From contig JANQFT010000133.1 of the NCBI GenBank assembly GCA_028277685.1, positions 1 to 32,681 on the forward strand: a stretch of 32,681 nucleotides of DNA. Direction: 5' to 3'. A model generated the notes under the pieces. That model was not told the DNA's origin and did no database searches. It saw only the letters and a list, made by a program, of their open reading frames with translations. The stretch is from Phycisphaeraceae bacterium. Lineage in GTDB: Bacteria; Planctomycetota; Phycisphaerae; Phycisphaerales; Zrk34. Made by a program: the position numbers and the translations under genes. Of this stretch, positions 15,738 to 23,590 are shown piece after piece. How positions within the stretch are numbered: position 1 is the first letter of the stretch; every line of letters starts with the position of its first letter.

Positions 15738-16292
15738 TTAGAAACTGGTCGATGCGCGATAGGTGATCGGCGGCATGTTCTTGTTGAAGCGTTTGCGTGC
15801 TTCCTCACCCAGACAACGGAATGCCTGTGGGGTGAGAATCAAGCCTCGACGCCCTAAACGCGCTGCGATGTTCACCGTCTTACCAATCACATCAAAGTGC
15901 TCACTTCCGGGGGCACCGAAGCTGCCGACCAACACCGGCCCGACATGCACGTTGATGTTCAGGTACGTATCAAACCCACACGTCGCACCAAGTTCGCGCG
16001 ACTGCTGCGCCAGTTCACGCAAGGCATTGATCGCCGCTTCAGCTCCATCCGGTTCAAACACCGCCAGCCCCGCATCACCGATGAACTTCACGATGCGCAC
16101 GCCAGCCGGTTCCAGCGTTTGGGCGCACAGCGCGTAGAACCGTTGGAAGAACAGGGCAACCGCTTCATCCTGGTCGCTGTCGGACCACTCGCACAGCCGT
16201 GACAGATCGAAGAACGTCACACCGAGCTTCTTGGTTTGGCAATCTGAAGGCAGCGCGGCATCCACCGCACCCGGGGGAAAGGGTTGGGACAT
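15738..16292 (-). CDS. Class III adenylate/guanylate cyclase domain protein
   Basis: The 184-residue protein is essentially one class III catalytic domain with a short N-terminus. The metal-binding Asp residues are in VTFFDLSRL and KFIGDAGLAVF, the substrate-selecting Lys precedes FIGD, and the transition-state Asn and Arg are in GKTVNIAARLG. Thr before VN and the Lys favour ATP as substrate, giving cAMP, over GTP. There is no membrane or sensor domain, so activity may be set by a partner. The ATG at 16292 is preceded by AAGGAAAA. A small double-CxxC protein gene ends 24 nt upstream and may be its partner. No cAMP receptor gene is seen in the window. Confidence 0.9.
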   Translation of the reverse strand: MSQPFPPGAVDAALPSDCQTKKLGVTFFDLSRLCEWSDSDQDEAVALFFQRFYALCAQTLEPAGVRIVKFIGDAGLAVFEPDGAEAAINALRELAQQSRELGATCGFDTYLNINVHVGPVLVGSFGAPGSEHFDVIGKTVNIAARLGRRGLILTPQAFRCLGEEARKRFNKNMPPITYRASTSF

Positions 16293-16316
16293 GATCTATT
16301 TTCCTTACACTTCGGC

Positions 16317-16544
16317 CTATAACGTTGATCCGCACAACGAACACCGCCGCACGTCCAACTGCGGCAAAACATACCCCATGCGATCAGGTGTGTCCACAAA
16401 ATCTTGACGCAGCTTGAGGGCTTGGAGTTTGAAGCTTGAGGAATTGCGACGCATCGCAGGATATGACCCCACAAACCGGACTGTCGCGAAGCACAAGTCG
16501 CAGGTCCGGGCCTCCGTCAGGGTGACAAATGTCTCCAGATGCAT
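16317..16544 (-). CDS. Small double-CxxC protein, possible zinc ribbon
   Basis: The 75-codon frame has a CDLC motif at about residues 15-18 and CSLC at 69-72, a spacing possible for a zinc-ribbon fold. AGGGA lies about 7 bases before the ATG at 16544, and the stop is 24 nt before the cyclase start. The middle contains SSSFKLQALKL, which is encoded by an AGCTT/GAGTTT repeat (16411-16441), so this protein seems to have taken a repeat insertion between its two CxxC pairs. It could be a real metal-binding partner of the cyclase or a chance frame; the two CxxC pairs favour a real gene. No family is recognised. Confidence 0.42.
   Translation of the reverse strand: MHLETFVTLTEARTCDLCFATVRFVGSYPAMRRNSSSFKLQALKLRQDFVDTPDRMGYVLPQLDVRRCSLCGSTL
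16411..16441. repeat. AGCTT/GAGTTT repeat, copy 1
   Basis: This 31-bp tract contains AGCTTGAGGG, GGCTTGGAGTTTG and AAGCTTGAGG in tandem. It matches the tract at 26924-26954 over the shared core GCTT-n-GAGTTT-nn-AGCTT. Both copies keep an open frame in a host reading frame, here within the small CxxC protein. Confidence 0.6.
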
Positions 16545-16575
16545 CGCCGCGTCCCTATATGGGGGCGGGTTTTTA

Positions 16576-16591
16576 CCCCTCTTCCGAGGGG
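16576..16591. other. Hairpin CCCCTC-TTCC-GAGGGG
   Basis: A perfect 6-bp GC-rich stem with a TTCC loop lies in the 141-bp gap downstream of the diguanylate cyclase gene and upstream of the CxxC gene. There is no T tract on the minus-strand side, so it is not a typical intrinsic terminator; it could lie in the leader of the CxxC-cyclase unit. Confidence 0.35.
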
Positions 16592-16685
16592 AAGAGATTT
16601 AACCCCTGGCACGCAATGACGCGCGGCGCTTCGATCCGGCTTGGCTAGCTCCGCGCTGTGCGTTCTGAGTCTCAGTGCCCTGCGT

Positions 16686-17654
16686 TTACAGGCCGACGGC
16701 TTGGCCTTTGCCGCCGTGTTTGGCGACGTAGAGCTTGGCATCGGCGGCCTCGATGAGCGCGGGGCCGGTGCGGGCACAGTCTTGTTGGAGTGAAGCCACA
16801 CCCATCGACAGCCCAAGGTTGTTTTCCTCGGTGAGCAACGTTCGGCCGTGGCTGACGAAAAGTTTGCCCAGTTGATCGCACAACGTGGCGGCGCGTTCGA
16901 GTGAAGCACCCGGCAGCAGGACGATGAACTCATCACCGCCGATGCGAACGGCGTAATCGGTCTCACGGATCAGGGCTCGAATGAGTTGCCCCACGAAGAT
17001 GATCAAGTCATCGCCAGCCTTGTGGCCGAGCGTATCGTTGACCTTCTTGAAGTCATCGATGTCGATGGCAATGCAAAGCAGATCGGTGTTTGAGACCTGG
17101 CAGGATTTGACGATATTATCGAGCTGGGTATCGAGGAAACGACGGTTGCCCAGTTGGGTCATCGCATCGCGCATGGCGAGTTGTTGCAGTTCGTGCGTGG
17201 CTTGTTTGGTGGCTTTTTCGACGCGGTCATCCAAGGTGCGGCGCAGCATGCGGACTTCGCGTCCGGTGCGCTCAGCGGATTGCCCCATACGCATCAGGGC
17301 GCGGGCCAGTTCACCGACTTCATCACGGCGATTGACCGGAAGGTTCTTTGGGCGGAGGGGATCATTGGGCCGGGTGATGCGTTTGGCTTCGTCGACCAGT
17401 CGTTCGACCGGACGGCACACCCCCATGCGACCGGTCACCATGGCCAACCAGACCACCACCAGTACGGCAAGGAGGGATGGCCAAATGGGGTAGTCGATCT
17501 GAGCGGCAGCCATGCCTGCCACAGCACCCCACACGGTGGCTGCAGAGACGAGCAGGCCGACCTTCATCCGCAACGGCGCATCGTCCCAGCGGGCGCTGCG
17601 TTTGGGCGCGGAGTCAGAATCGACTGAAGTTGGTTCAGCGGAGATTGCCTTCAC
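16686..17654 (-). CDS. Membrane-bound diguanylate cyclase (GGDEF)
   Basis: The 322-residue protein has two membrane helices (about 29-52 and 55-77), a HAMP-like linker (about 80-135), a coiled region, and a GGDEF domain (about 150-322). DAMTQLGNRRF opens the domain, the active site is RIGGDEF, and an RxxD inhibitory site (RETD) lies five residues before GGDEF, as in product-inhibited cyclases. It should make c-di-GMP from two GTP. The start is a GTG at 17654; no strong ribosome site is visible. It follows the XylR-type gene with a 76-bp gap. It is the only GGDEF protein in the window and is matched by the HD-GYP enzyme at 6.4-8.0 kb. Confidence 0.95.
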   Translation of the reverse strand: MKAISAEPTSVDSDSAPKRSARWDDAPLRMKVGLLVSAATVWGAVAGMAAAQIDYPIWPSLLAVLVVVWLAMVTGRMGVCRPVERLVDEAKRITRPNDPLRPKNLPVNRRDEVGELARALMRMGQSAERTGREVRMLRRTLDDRVEKATKQATHELQQLAMRDAMTQLGNRRFLDTQLDNIVKSCQVSNTDLLCIAIDIDDFKKVNDTLGHKAGDDLIIFVGQLIRALIRETDYAVRIGGDEFIVLLPGASLERAATLCDQLGKLFVSHGRTLLTEENNLGLSMGVASLQQDCARTGPALIEAADAKLYVAKHGGKGQAVGL

Positions 17655-17672
17655 AGCACTGTCATCGGCGAA

Positions 17673-17697
17673 TCATGCAAGTGACTTTGCTGCATGA
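17673..17697. other. 7-bp inverted repeat between the regulator and GGDEF genes
   Basis: TCATGCA and TGCATGA surround an 11-nt loop in the 76-bp gap between the XylR-type gene and the GGDEF gene. No T tract follows. It may be a weak transcription or mRNA boundary, or an operator. Confidence 0.3.
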
Positions 17698-17730
17698 AGA
17701 TGTCCAGTAAGACGTGATGCCCTGGGCCGG

Positions 17731-18903
17731 TTATTCGAAGTTGAGCGGGGCGGGGTGTTCTCGGAAGTCGCTGGGGGTGCGGCCGGTGGCTTTGCGGAAG
17801 GCCACACTGAAGTGCCGGGCATTGCCGAAGCCCGCGGCGTCGGCGACCTGGGCGATGGATAAATCGGTGGTGCTGAGTAGATGCTGGGCCCGGTCGATGT
17901 GGGCACGCATGATGGCAGTGTGCGGCGTGTAACCAACCGCAGCGCGGAAACGGTTTTCCAGGTTGCGACGACTGATGCCGATGCGGGCAACCACATCATC
18001 GACGCCGATGGGTTGGTCGGCATGATCGCGGATGTAAGTCAAGGCGTTGGTGACCAGTGAATCAGGCGTAATGTGGATGCGGCTGGACTCGCGTTCGGTG
18101 ACTGTTTCGGGCGGCACGTAGATGGGTTGGCCGATGGTGCGTGTGCCTTGCATAAGTTCATCAAGCACCTGTGCGGCACGACGGCCGGCCACACGCATGT
18201 TCAAGCCGATGCTGCTCATGGGTGGCGTGGAGATCTGCGTGGCGATCGGATCATCATTCACGGCGATGACAGCCAGTTCCTCCGGCACGCGGATGCCCAG
18301 GTTTCTGGCGATCGACAGCATGAACCAGCCCTGTTCATCGGCCACGGCCATCACGCCAATCGGTTTGGGTAAGCGCTTCAACCAGTTGGCGACTTGCTCT
18401 GCCTCATAGCGTGCACCGACATCGGAAGTAACCCAACGATGGTCGAGTGCGTGACCGGCACGTTCGAGTGCAGAGGTAAAACCGACTTCGCGGATGGCGA
18501 CGAATCGCCTTCCGCCACTGGTGGAGTGGAACGCGAATCGGGTGAGGCCTTTGCTCATCAGGTGTTCCGCGGCAAGGCGCCCCACGGCGATGTTGTCGGT
18601 TACGACCGGTTGGACGAGTGGGGTGTCCTGGCAGGAGGCGGATGTGGTGACCACCGGCGTATTGCGACCGAGTTTGTCTTCAACCCAACCCGCGTCGGTG
18701 ATGAAACCGATCACACCATCCGGTTCGTGTTGCAGGCTGGGCGAAGCAACCTGATCGGGATCGCGATAGGCTGGCAGATCACCCACCATCTGCCAGCGCC
18801 CGCAAGCGGTGGCATACTCTGCGATGCCGGTGAAAAGGTCGCGCTGATAGGAAATCGTCATGTTCAGGGCGATTTGTACGACTTTGCGCCGCCGATCATC
18901 CAA
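17731..18903 (-). CDS. XylR-type regulator (LacI-like sensor plus AraC HTH)
   Basis: The 390-residue protein matches the E. coli XylR layout and length. Residues about 8-280 form a LacI/GalR-type periplasmic-binding fold without its own LacI HTH (VAIREVGFTSAL and AVNDDPIATQISTPPMSSIG are typical stretches). Residues about 285-385 form an AraC-type double HTH (VARIGISRRNLENRFRAAVGYTPH, then IAQVADAAGFGNARHFSVAFRKATGRTPSDFR). Such regulators sense a sugar or sugar acid and activate nearby catabolic genes. Here it is divergent from a PEP-CTERM gene and a GH88-like hydrolase gene, so an uronate or its oligomer may be the ligand; that is inference. The start is TTG at 18903 with AAGGTAG before it. 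Confidence 0.92.
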   Translation of the reverse strand: MDDRRRKVVQIALNMTISYQRDLFTGIAEYATACGRWQMVGDLPAYRDPDQVASPSLQHEPDGVIGFITDAGWVEDKLGRNTPVVTTSASCQDTPLVQPVVTDNIAVGRLAAEHLMSKGLTRFAFHSTSGGRRFVAIREVGFTSALERAGHALDHRWVTSDVGARYEAEQVANWLKRLPKPIGVMAVADEQGWFMLSIARNLGIRVPEELAVIAVNDDPIATQISTPPMSSIGLNMRVAGRRAAQVLDELMQGTRTIGQPIYVPPETVTERESSRIHITPDSLVTNALTYIRDHADQPIGVDDVVARIGISRRNLENRFRAAVGYTPHTAIMRAHIDRAQHLLSTTDLSIAQVADAAGFGNARHFSVAFRKATGRTPSDFREHPAPLNFE

Positions 18904-18970
18904 TCGTATCTACCTTTTGCACTGTGCGCTACAGAAATTGCGTAATATCGAACATTATATGCGCTATTTG

Positions 18971-18997
18971 GTATGGACGCAAGTTGAATCGTATGGA
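18971..18997. promoter_or_regulatory. GTATGGA direct repeats in divergent regulator region
   Basis: GTATGGA occurs at 18971-18977 and 18991-18997, two helical turns apart, in the 175-bp AT-rich gap between the XylR-type gene and the PEP-CTERM gene. AraC-family proteins typically bind such direct repeats with about 20-21 bp spacing. A TTGCGT and a TTATAT-rich stretch at 18938-18960 may be promoter parts, but spacing is poor and I do not call them. Confidence 0.4.
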
Positions 18998-19078
18998 ATG
19001 CTTACCGTTGTGGCACCGCGGGCAGCGGTGGAAAAAACAATTCAAAGGGAAAGCAAAACACTTGGAGGACTTGGACTC

Positions 19079-19834
19079 ATGCGTATTTCACTGACACTTC
19101 TGGCCGTAGGCCTGATCGCTGGCAGTACGTTTGCGGCAAATATCAACGTCGATGCAGTTGGCGTTTACGACGAAAACACTGTGCAGACGAATGCGGTTGA
19201 CACCGAAGCTGGTGGCAACTCATCCACCTTGGCCCAGTTCACCACGGATGTGGCCAACGCTTTCGACGCTGATCTGGGTGGTGTGATTGACTTCAACGGC
19301 CCGTCGGGCACACTCGCACCCAGCGATACGCTGACGGTCAGCTTCGGCACCACGCTGTCCAACACGGTGGTTCTCACCAACATCAACAGCGGCAGCGAGA
19401 AGATTGGTCAATCGTTTTCCAACCGCACCGCCATCTCGGGCGATAATGCAGCTCACCTGACAGCAGGCACCGATGGTTCAACCGGCCGCAACGACTTTGA
19501 GTTTTCACTCAGTGGTACTGAAGTGATCGAACTTGGTGTAACGGTTCTATCGCGCAGCGGTCTTGCCGGTTCGGCGATTTTTACCGTGACCCTTGATGAC
19601 GCGACAACCCTGTCGACTTCTTCAAGCAGCCTCTCCGCCAGTAATGGTGGCGATGACACATTCTTCCATCTGGCTGCCACCAGCGGTCGCTACATCACCG
19701 CGTTCAAAGTAGATTTGTCCGGCAGCAACTACTTCATCGGCATCGATGATATCGGTTTCATCACCGTACCCGAGCCGGCTTCGATGGCGCTGATCGGTCT
19801 GGGTGGCCTGATGATGATTCGCCGCCGCGGCTGA
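19079..19834 (+). CDS. PEP-CTERM secreted protein of unknown role
   Basis: The 251-residue product has a signal peptide (MRISLTLLAVGLIAGSTFAA) and a C-terminal sorting tail VPEPASMALIGLGGLMMIRRRG: the PEP motif, a hydrophobic helix and an Arg cluster. PEP-CTERM tails are cut by an exosortase and processed at the cell surface; no exosortase is in the window. The central 200 residues are Ser/Thr/Asp/Gly-rich beta-type sequence with no recognised enzyme domain, and the pattern VIDFNGPSGTLAP and GIDDIGFI resembles surface carbohydrate-binding proteins. The ATG at 19079 is favoured by GGAGG about ten bases before it; earlier in-frame codons lie in the regulatory region. It precedes the hydrolase gene and shares its divergent regulator. 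Confidence 0.88.
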   Translation: MRISLTLLAVGLIAGSTFAANINVDAVGVYDENTVQTNAVDTEAGGNSSTLAQFTTDVANAFDADLGGVIDFNGPSGTLAPSDTLTVSFGTTLSNTVVLTNINSGSEKIGQSFSNRTAISGDNAAHLTAGTDGSTGRNDFEFSLSGTEVIELGVTVLSRSGLAGSAIFTVTLDDATTLSTSSSSLSASNGGDDTFFHLAATSGRYITAFKVDLSGSNYFIGIDDIGFITVPEPASMALIGLGGLMMIRRRG

Positions 19835-19912
19835 AACCAATCAACTGCCGCAAGATAGCTTGCCTTAAGCCCGTCACGCGTTCGTTGGTGAGACAGCACA
19901 CGTGACGATCCT

Positions 19913-19961
19913 GCGGCGGCCATCGATCCTCCTCCTTTCGATGGCCGCCGCCTTTATCTTT
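19913..19961 (+). terminator. Intrinsic terminator after the PEP-CTERM gene
   Basis: A 14-bp perfect stem (GCGGCGGCCATCGA at 19913-19926 with its complement at 19938-19951) and an 11-nt loop are followed by CTTTATCTTT. It lies about 80 bp after the PEP-CTERM stop codon, so the following hydrolase gene probably has its own promoter in the 100 bp after it. A second, weaker repeat CGTCACG/CGTGACG lies at 19872-19907. Confidence 0.85.
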
Positions 19962-20061
19962 CAGCCGGAAAGTATCGGCAAAGGTTTCGGGGGTTAAATC
20001 TGCCGGGGCTCCAATGTCATGAGAGAAGGCAGTGAACCGAATGCCGTTCCAGGAGACTGCC

Positions 20062-21978
20062 ATGCACATTCGTAGCGTCCTCCGCGCCGTTTCACTGACC
20101 ACACTGATCACTGCATCACTCACCGCGGCTACCCTTGAGGACTTCGAGTCATTTAACGCCGGTTCTCTCAATGGTCAGGGAAACTGGTCGACCACGGCTG
20201 GCGTTGAAGTGATTCTTGATGCCACTTCCAGCAGCAAGATGATGCATCTGGATGGCTCGAACCAGAACGCCTATCTGCCTCTGAATGCACTGAGTATTGC
20301 CGATGGCAGCGTGGGCACGCTCTTCTTCCGTTTCCAGACCGAAAGCACTTCACTGAATCACGCGCTAGGCTTGTCGGATGTGGCGGAACCGAATGATTGG
20401 GGGCACTACGAAACCACCGCACGGTTCTATCCGGACAGCGGCAGCATGAAGGTGCAGGGTCGTAACGGTAACAACTACGCAAACATGACCCTCAATGGCG
20501 GGGCGGGTGGGCTGAGCAATGACACCTGGTATCACCTGTGGGTCGTCAACGACAACACGACGGATACGGCAGACTTCTACCTGCAGGGTGGCAGCATCAC
20601 CACGCAGCGCCAGGTGGCGGACGACTTTGCTTTCCGCAACGGCACGGGTAGTGCGCTCTCGACCTTACTGGCACGCACGGGCAGCGGCACAAGTACCGGT
20701 GTGTTCATTGACGACATCCACGTTTCTGCAGGGGTCGATCTCAGCAGCCCCATTGGTGCCCCCGGCACTGGTGCGGTGGTGATCGATGATGGCACCACGC
20801 CACCTGATCGTACGGCCATCGGGTTGGATCTGCCCGCGCTGTACAATTTCGCCGGCCAACGTCTGTTGGATGCTGATGCGGCCATCGCATCCAACCGCAT
20901 GCCGGAACGCACCGGCGGCAGTACGTGGGGCACCACCACCGCCGGTGGTTGGACCAGCGGGTTCTTCGCCGGTGAGCTTTGGATGATGTATCGCCAAACC
21001 GGTGATGCGCAGTTCCTTAATGCGGCCAAGGCCCGCACCTCGGCACTCAACGGCCAGGAGAACAACGGCGGCAACCACGATGTGGGCTTCCGCGTGTTCA
21101 ACAGTTTCGGGCAGGGCTACGTCTCGCTTGACGATGGCGATGCCGACAAGGCTGACTACTTCGATCGCATTCTTACCGCAGCCGGTACGTTGGCCAACCG
21201 TTACCGTCCGACGTATCAGGCGATCGAGTCCTGGAGCAACGGTGATGTGATCATCGACAACATGATGAACCTTGAGTTGCTGATGTGGGCAGCCGACCAC
21301 ACCACCGATCAGACCAAAGCGCAGCTGTGGCGCAATATCGCAATCACCCATGCGCTGACCACGATGAACGAACACGTTCGGGCCGACGGCAGCACCTACC
21401 ACGTGGTGCGGTTCAATGAAACCACCGGCGAAGTCGAACACAAACGCACCGCGCAGGGCTACAACAACGAGTCCACCTGGACCCGCGGGCATGGCTGGGG
21501 CATCTATGGCTTTACCATGATGTACCGCTTCACCAGCGATCAGCGTTTCCTCGATACCGCCATCGCGATGACGGAGTACTGGTTAGCCAATATGCCTGCC
21601 GACGGCGTGGTGCCTTACGACTTCGACGACCCGGATAGCGATGTGCCCCTCGATTCATCCGCCAGTGCGCTTACTGCTTCTGCATTGCTGGAACTGATGG
21701 AATACGTGAACGCGGCTGACGCGCAACGCTACTTCCATGCCGCGGAAACGATGCTCGAAGGTTTGGCCGACCTGGATGTGTTGACCAACGGGCTTGACTG
21801 GATCAGTATCCTGCGCGAAGGGTCGGTTAAGAAAGGGCAACACGAACGGGGCCTGATCTACGGCGATTACTACTTCATTGAGGCCCTGCAACGCTACGAA
21901 GCGATCATCCCCGAACCCGCCACTGTGTTTTTGGTGTTGGCGGGCACGATAATGACCGTGCGTCGTCGTGTCTGGTAG
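20062..21978 (+). CDS. Secreted GH88-like unsaturated uronyl hydrolase with lectin-like domain and PEP-CTERM
   Basis: The 638-residue product has a signal peptide (about 1-24), a lectin-like jelly-roll domain (about 25-225) ending at FIDDIHVSAG, an (alpha/alpha)6 catalytic domain (about 250-610), and a PEP-CTERM tail (IIPEPATVFLVLAGTIMTVRRRVW in outline). The catalytic part carries the GH88 signatures NHDVGF with Asp340 and IIDNMMNLELL with Asp399, 59 residues apart as expected for the two catalytic Asp residues, then WTRGHGWGIYGF and PLDSSASALTASALLEL. GH88 enzymes release unsaturated uronic acid from lyase-generated oligosaccharides of ulvan, gellan or glycosaminoglycan type. ATG 20062 has AGGAGA six bases before it. 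The tail suggests cell-surface sorting. No polysaccharide lyase is in view. Confidence 0.93.
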   Translation: MHIRSVLRAVSLTTLITASLTAATLEDFESFNAGSLNGQGNWSTTAGVEVILDATSSSKMMHLDGSNQNAYLPLNALSIADGSVGTLFFRFQTESTSLNHALGLSDVAEPNDWGHYETTARFYPDSGSMKVQGRNGNNYANMTLNGGAGGLSNDTWYHLWVVNDNTTDTADFYLQGGSITTQRQVADDFAFRNGTGSALSTLLARTGSGTSTGVFIDDIHVSAGVDLSSPIGAPGTGAVVIDDGTTPPDRTAIGLDLPALYNFAGQRLLDADAAIASNRMPERTGGSTWGTTTAGGWTSGFFAGELWMMYRQTGDAQFLNAAKARTSALNGQENNGGNHDVGFRVFNSFGQGYVSLDDGDADKADYFDRILTAAGTLANRYRPTYQAIESWSNGDVIIDNMMNLELLMWAADHTTDQTKAQLWRNIAITHALTTMNEHVRADGSTYHVVRFNETTGEVEHKRTAQGYNNESTWTRGHGWGIYGFTMMYRFTSDQRFLDTAIAMTEYWLANMPADGVVPYDFDDPDSDVPLDSSASALTASALLELMEYVNAADAQRYFHAAETMLEGLADLDVLTNGLDWISILREGSVKKGQHERGLIYGDYYFIEALQRYEAIIPEPATVFLVLAGTIMTVRRRVW

Positions 21979-22004
21979 GTGTGGTTATGTGTTAACCTTG
22001 CGGG

Positions 22005-22628
22005 ATGGACATTCCCATCATTCACGCGGATGACCGCTACATCGTGGTCGATAAACCGGCCGGCTTGCTGAGTCAGCCTGGTGTTGGGCCAGACAAGCAT
22101 GATTCACTGGTCATTCGTTTGAAGAAAGATTTTCCGGGGGTGCGCATTGTGCATCGGCTTGACCGTGATACGTCGGGCGTGATGGTGCTGGCCCTCGACG
22201 CTGATGCCCACCGTAACCTGAGTATGCAGTTCCAGAATCGCCACGTGAGCAAGCGGTATGAAGCGATCGTACATGGTGTGGTGCATGAAGATGAAGGGGA
22301 AGTTGATCTGCCGATTGCACGCGATCCGGTGAACAAGCCGCGTCAGATGATCGACCACCAGCATGGCCGACCATCGCAAACACGATGGCGCGTTGCGGAG
22401 CGATTGGATGGCTGTACACGCGTGGAACTGTTTCCCATCACCGGCCGTTCACATCAATTGCGCATTCACATGCGCGAGTTGGATCATCCGATCATCGGCG
22501 ATGAACTGTATGCTCCGCACGAAGTACAACAGAAGGCTGACCGATTACTACTGCACGCCGCCATGTTGATGATTATCAACCCCGGTGGCGGAGAGCGTAT
22601 GGTGTTTGAGTCGCCCGTGCCATTCTGA
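22005..22628 (+). CDS. RluA family pseudouridine synthase
   Basis: The 207-residue protein has the RluA-type catalytic motif HRLDRDTSGVMVLA with its Asp, and the later GRSHQLRIHMRELDHPIIGDELY. It has no S4 domain and the size of RluA (about 219 residues), which modifies 23S rRNA and tRNA uridines. The exact target here cannot be told from sequence. The ATG at 22005 follows CTTGCGGG. The gap to the upstream hydrolase stop is only 26 nt, so read-through from that unit is possible. Confidence 0.93.
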   Translation: MDIPIIHADDRYIVVDKPAGLLSQPGVGPDKHDSLVIRLKKDFPGVRIVHRLDRDTSGVMVLALDADAHRNLSMQFQNRHVSKRYEAIVHGVVHEDEGEVDLPIARDPVNKPRQMIDHQHGRPSQTRWRVAERLDGCTRVELFPITGRSHQLRIHMRELDHPIIGDELYAPHEVQQKADRLLLHAAMLMIINPGGGERMVFESPVPF

Positions 22629-22671
22629 TTCTTCCTTTGCTCGAGCAACGTCACAGCGATAACATCCATAC

Positions 22672-23583
22672 ATGCTTGCCGATCTGATCACCCTTCTGAC
22701 CGAACGCAGTTACGTTTGGCCGGCGCTGATTGCGGCGGTGGCGGTGGGCGTGGTGTGTGCGTTGCTCAGCGTGTTGGTGGTGCTGAAGCGGATGGCGTTC
22801 ATCGGGCAGGGCATCAGTCACGCGGGGTTTGGCGGGGTAGGCACGGCGGCGGTGCTCGGCATGAGTGGGGCTGCCTATCACTGGCAGCAGGATGCGGTGG
22901 TGGCGCTGTTCTGTGTTGTCACGGCGGTTGCGATTGGCGCGCTGGCACGACGCAAGCGTGTGGAAGTCGATTCCGCGATCGGCATCCTTCTGGCGGCGAC
23001 GATGGCGTGGGGTGTTCTTATGCAGAACCTTCGTGTGGTGTTGATGCAGTGGGAACCGTATCGTGCATGGATTGGCGGCAGCAGTTACACCGTGCCGTGG
23101 GAACAGATACTGTTCGGTTCGCCCCTCACCGTTGGCACCACTGGGATGTGGACTGCCCTCGTGATGTGCCTGGTGGTATTGGCGACCTGTGCGGCGATCT
23201 ACAAAGAACTGGTGTTCTTCGCGTTCGACGAAACCAGTAGCCGCGTGTACGGCGTGCCCACCGGGGTGCTGTACTACCTGGTACTGATCATGCTCAGCCT
23301 AGTGATTGTAGTCAGTATTCGTTTGATGGGATTCATTCTCGTCAGCGCATTGCTGATTGTTCCCGGGGCGGCAGCACTGATGTTGAGCCGCCGAATGGGC
23401 ACCGTGTTGACGCTGGCGGCCACGTTCGGTGTGGTGGGTACGGCGGGGGGATTATTGGTGAGTCTGGCGGTGGGCAGCCTCAGCCCTGGGGCATGCATCG
23501 TGGGAGTGTTGTTTATCGAGTTCTGTTTCGCGGCCGCGATCGCACAGATCAACCGTGTGCGACATCGCGCAGTCACCATCTGA
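22672..23583 (+). CDS. Metal ABC transporter permease (ZnuB/MntB family), without partners nearby
   Basis: The 303-residue protein has about eight or nine hydrophobic helices and the ABC-3 family features LKRMAFIGQGISHAGFGGVG near residue 38 and the C-terminal SIRLMGFILVSALLIVPGAAA. Such permeases import zinc, manganese or iron with a binding protein and an ATPase. Neither partner lies within the window. A metal exporter of the CDF family follows after 7 nt. An uptake permease next to an exporter suggests common metal control. The ATG at 22672 lacks a good ribosome site. Specificity (Zn, Mn or Fe) is not decided by sequence. Confidence 0.92.
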   Translation: MLADLITLLTERSYVWPALIAAVAVGVVCALLSVLVVLKRMAFIGQGISHAGFGGVGTAAVLGMSGAAYHWQQDAVVALFCVVTAVAIGALARRKRVEVDSAIGILLAATMAWGVLMQNLRVVLMQWEPYRAWIGGSSYTVPWEQILFGSPLTVGTTGMWTALVMCLVVLATCAAIYKELVFFAFDETSSRVYGVPTGVLYYLVLIMLSLVIVVSIRLMGFILVSALLIVPGAAALMLSRRMGTVLTLAATFGVVGTAGGLLVSLAVGSLSPGACIVGVLFIEFCFAAAIAQINRVRHRAVTI

Positions 23584-23590
23584 ATCTGAC

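Noticed and set aside
18904-19078. A definite promoter for the PEP-CTERM gene
   Set aside because: TTGCGT and several AT-rich words are present, but no -35/-10 pair has acceptable spacing, so only the direct repeats are reported.
20665-21492. Minus-strand ORF of 275 codons over the GH88 gene
   Set aside because: Antisense to conserved GH88 catalytic motifs, with no domain of its own.
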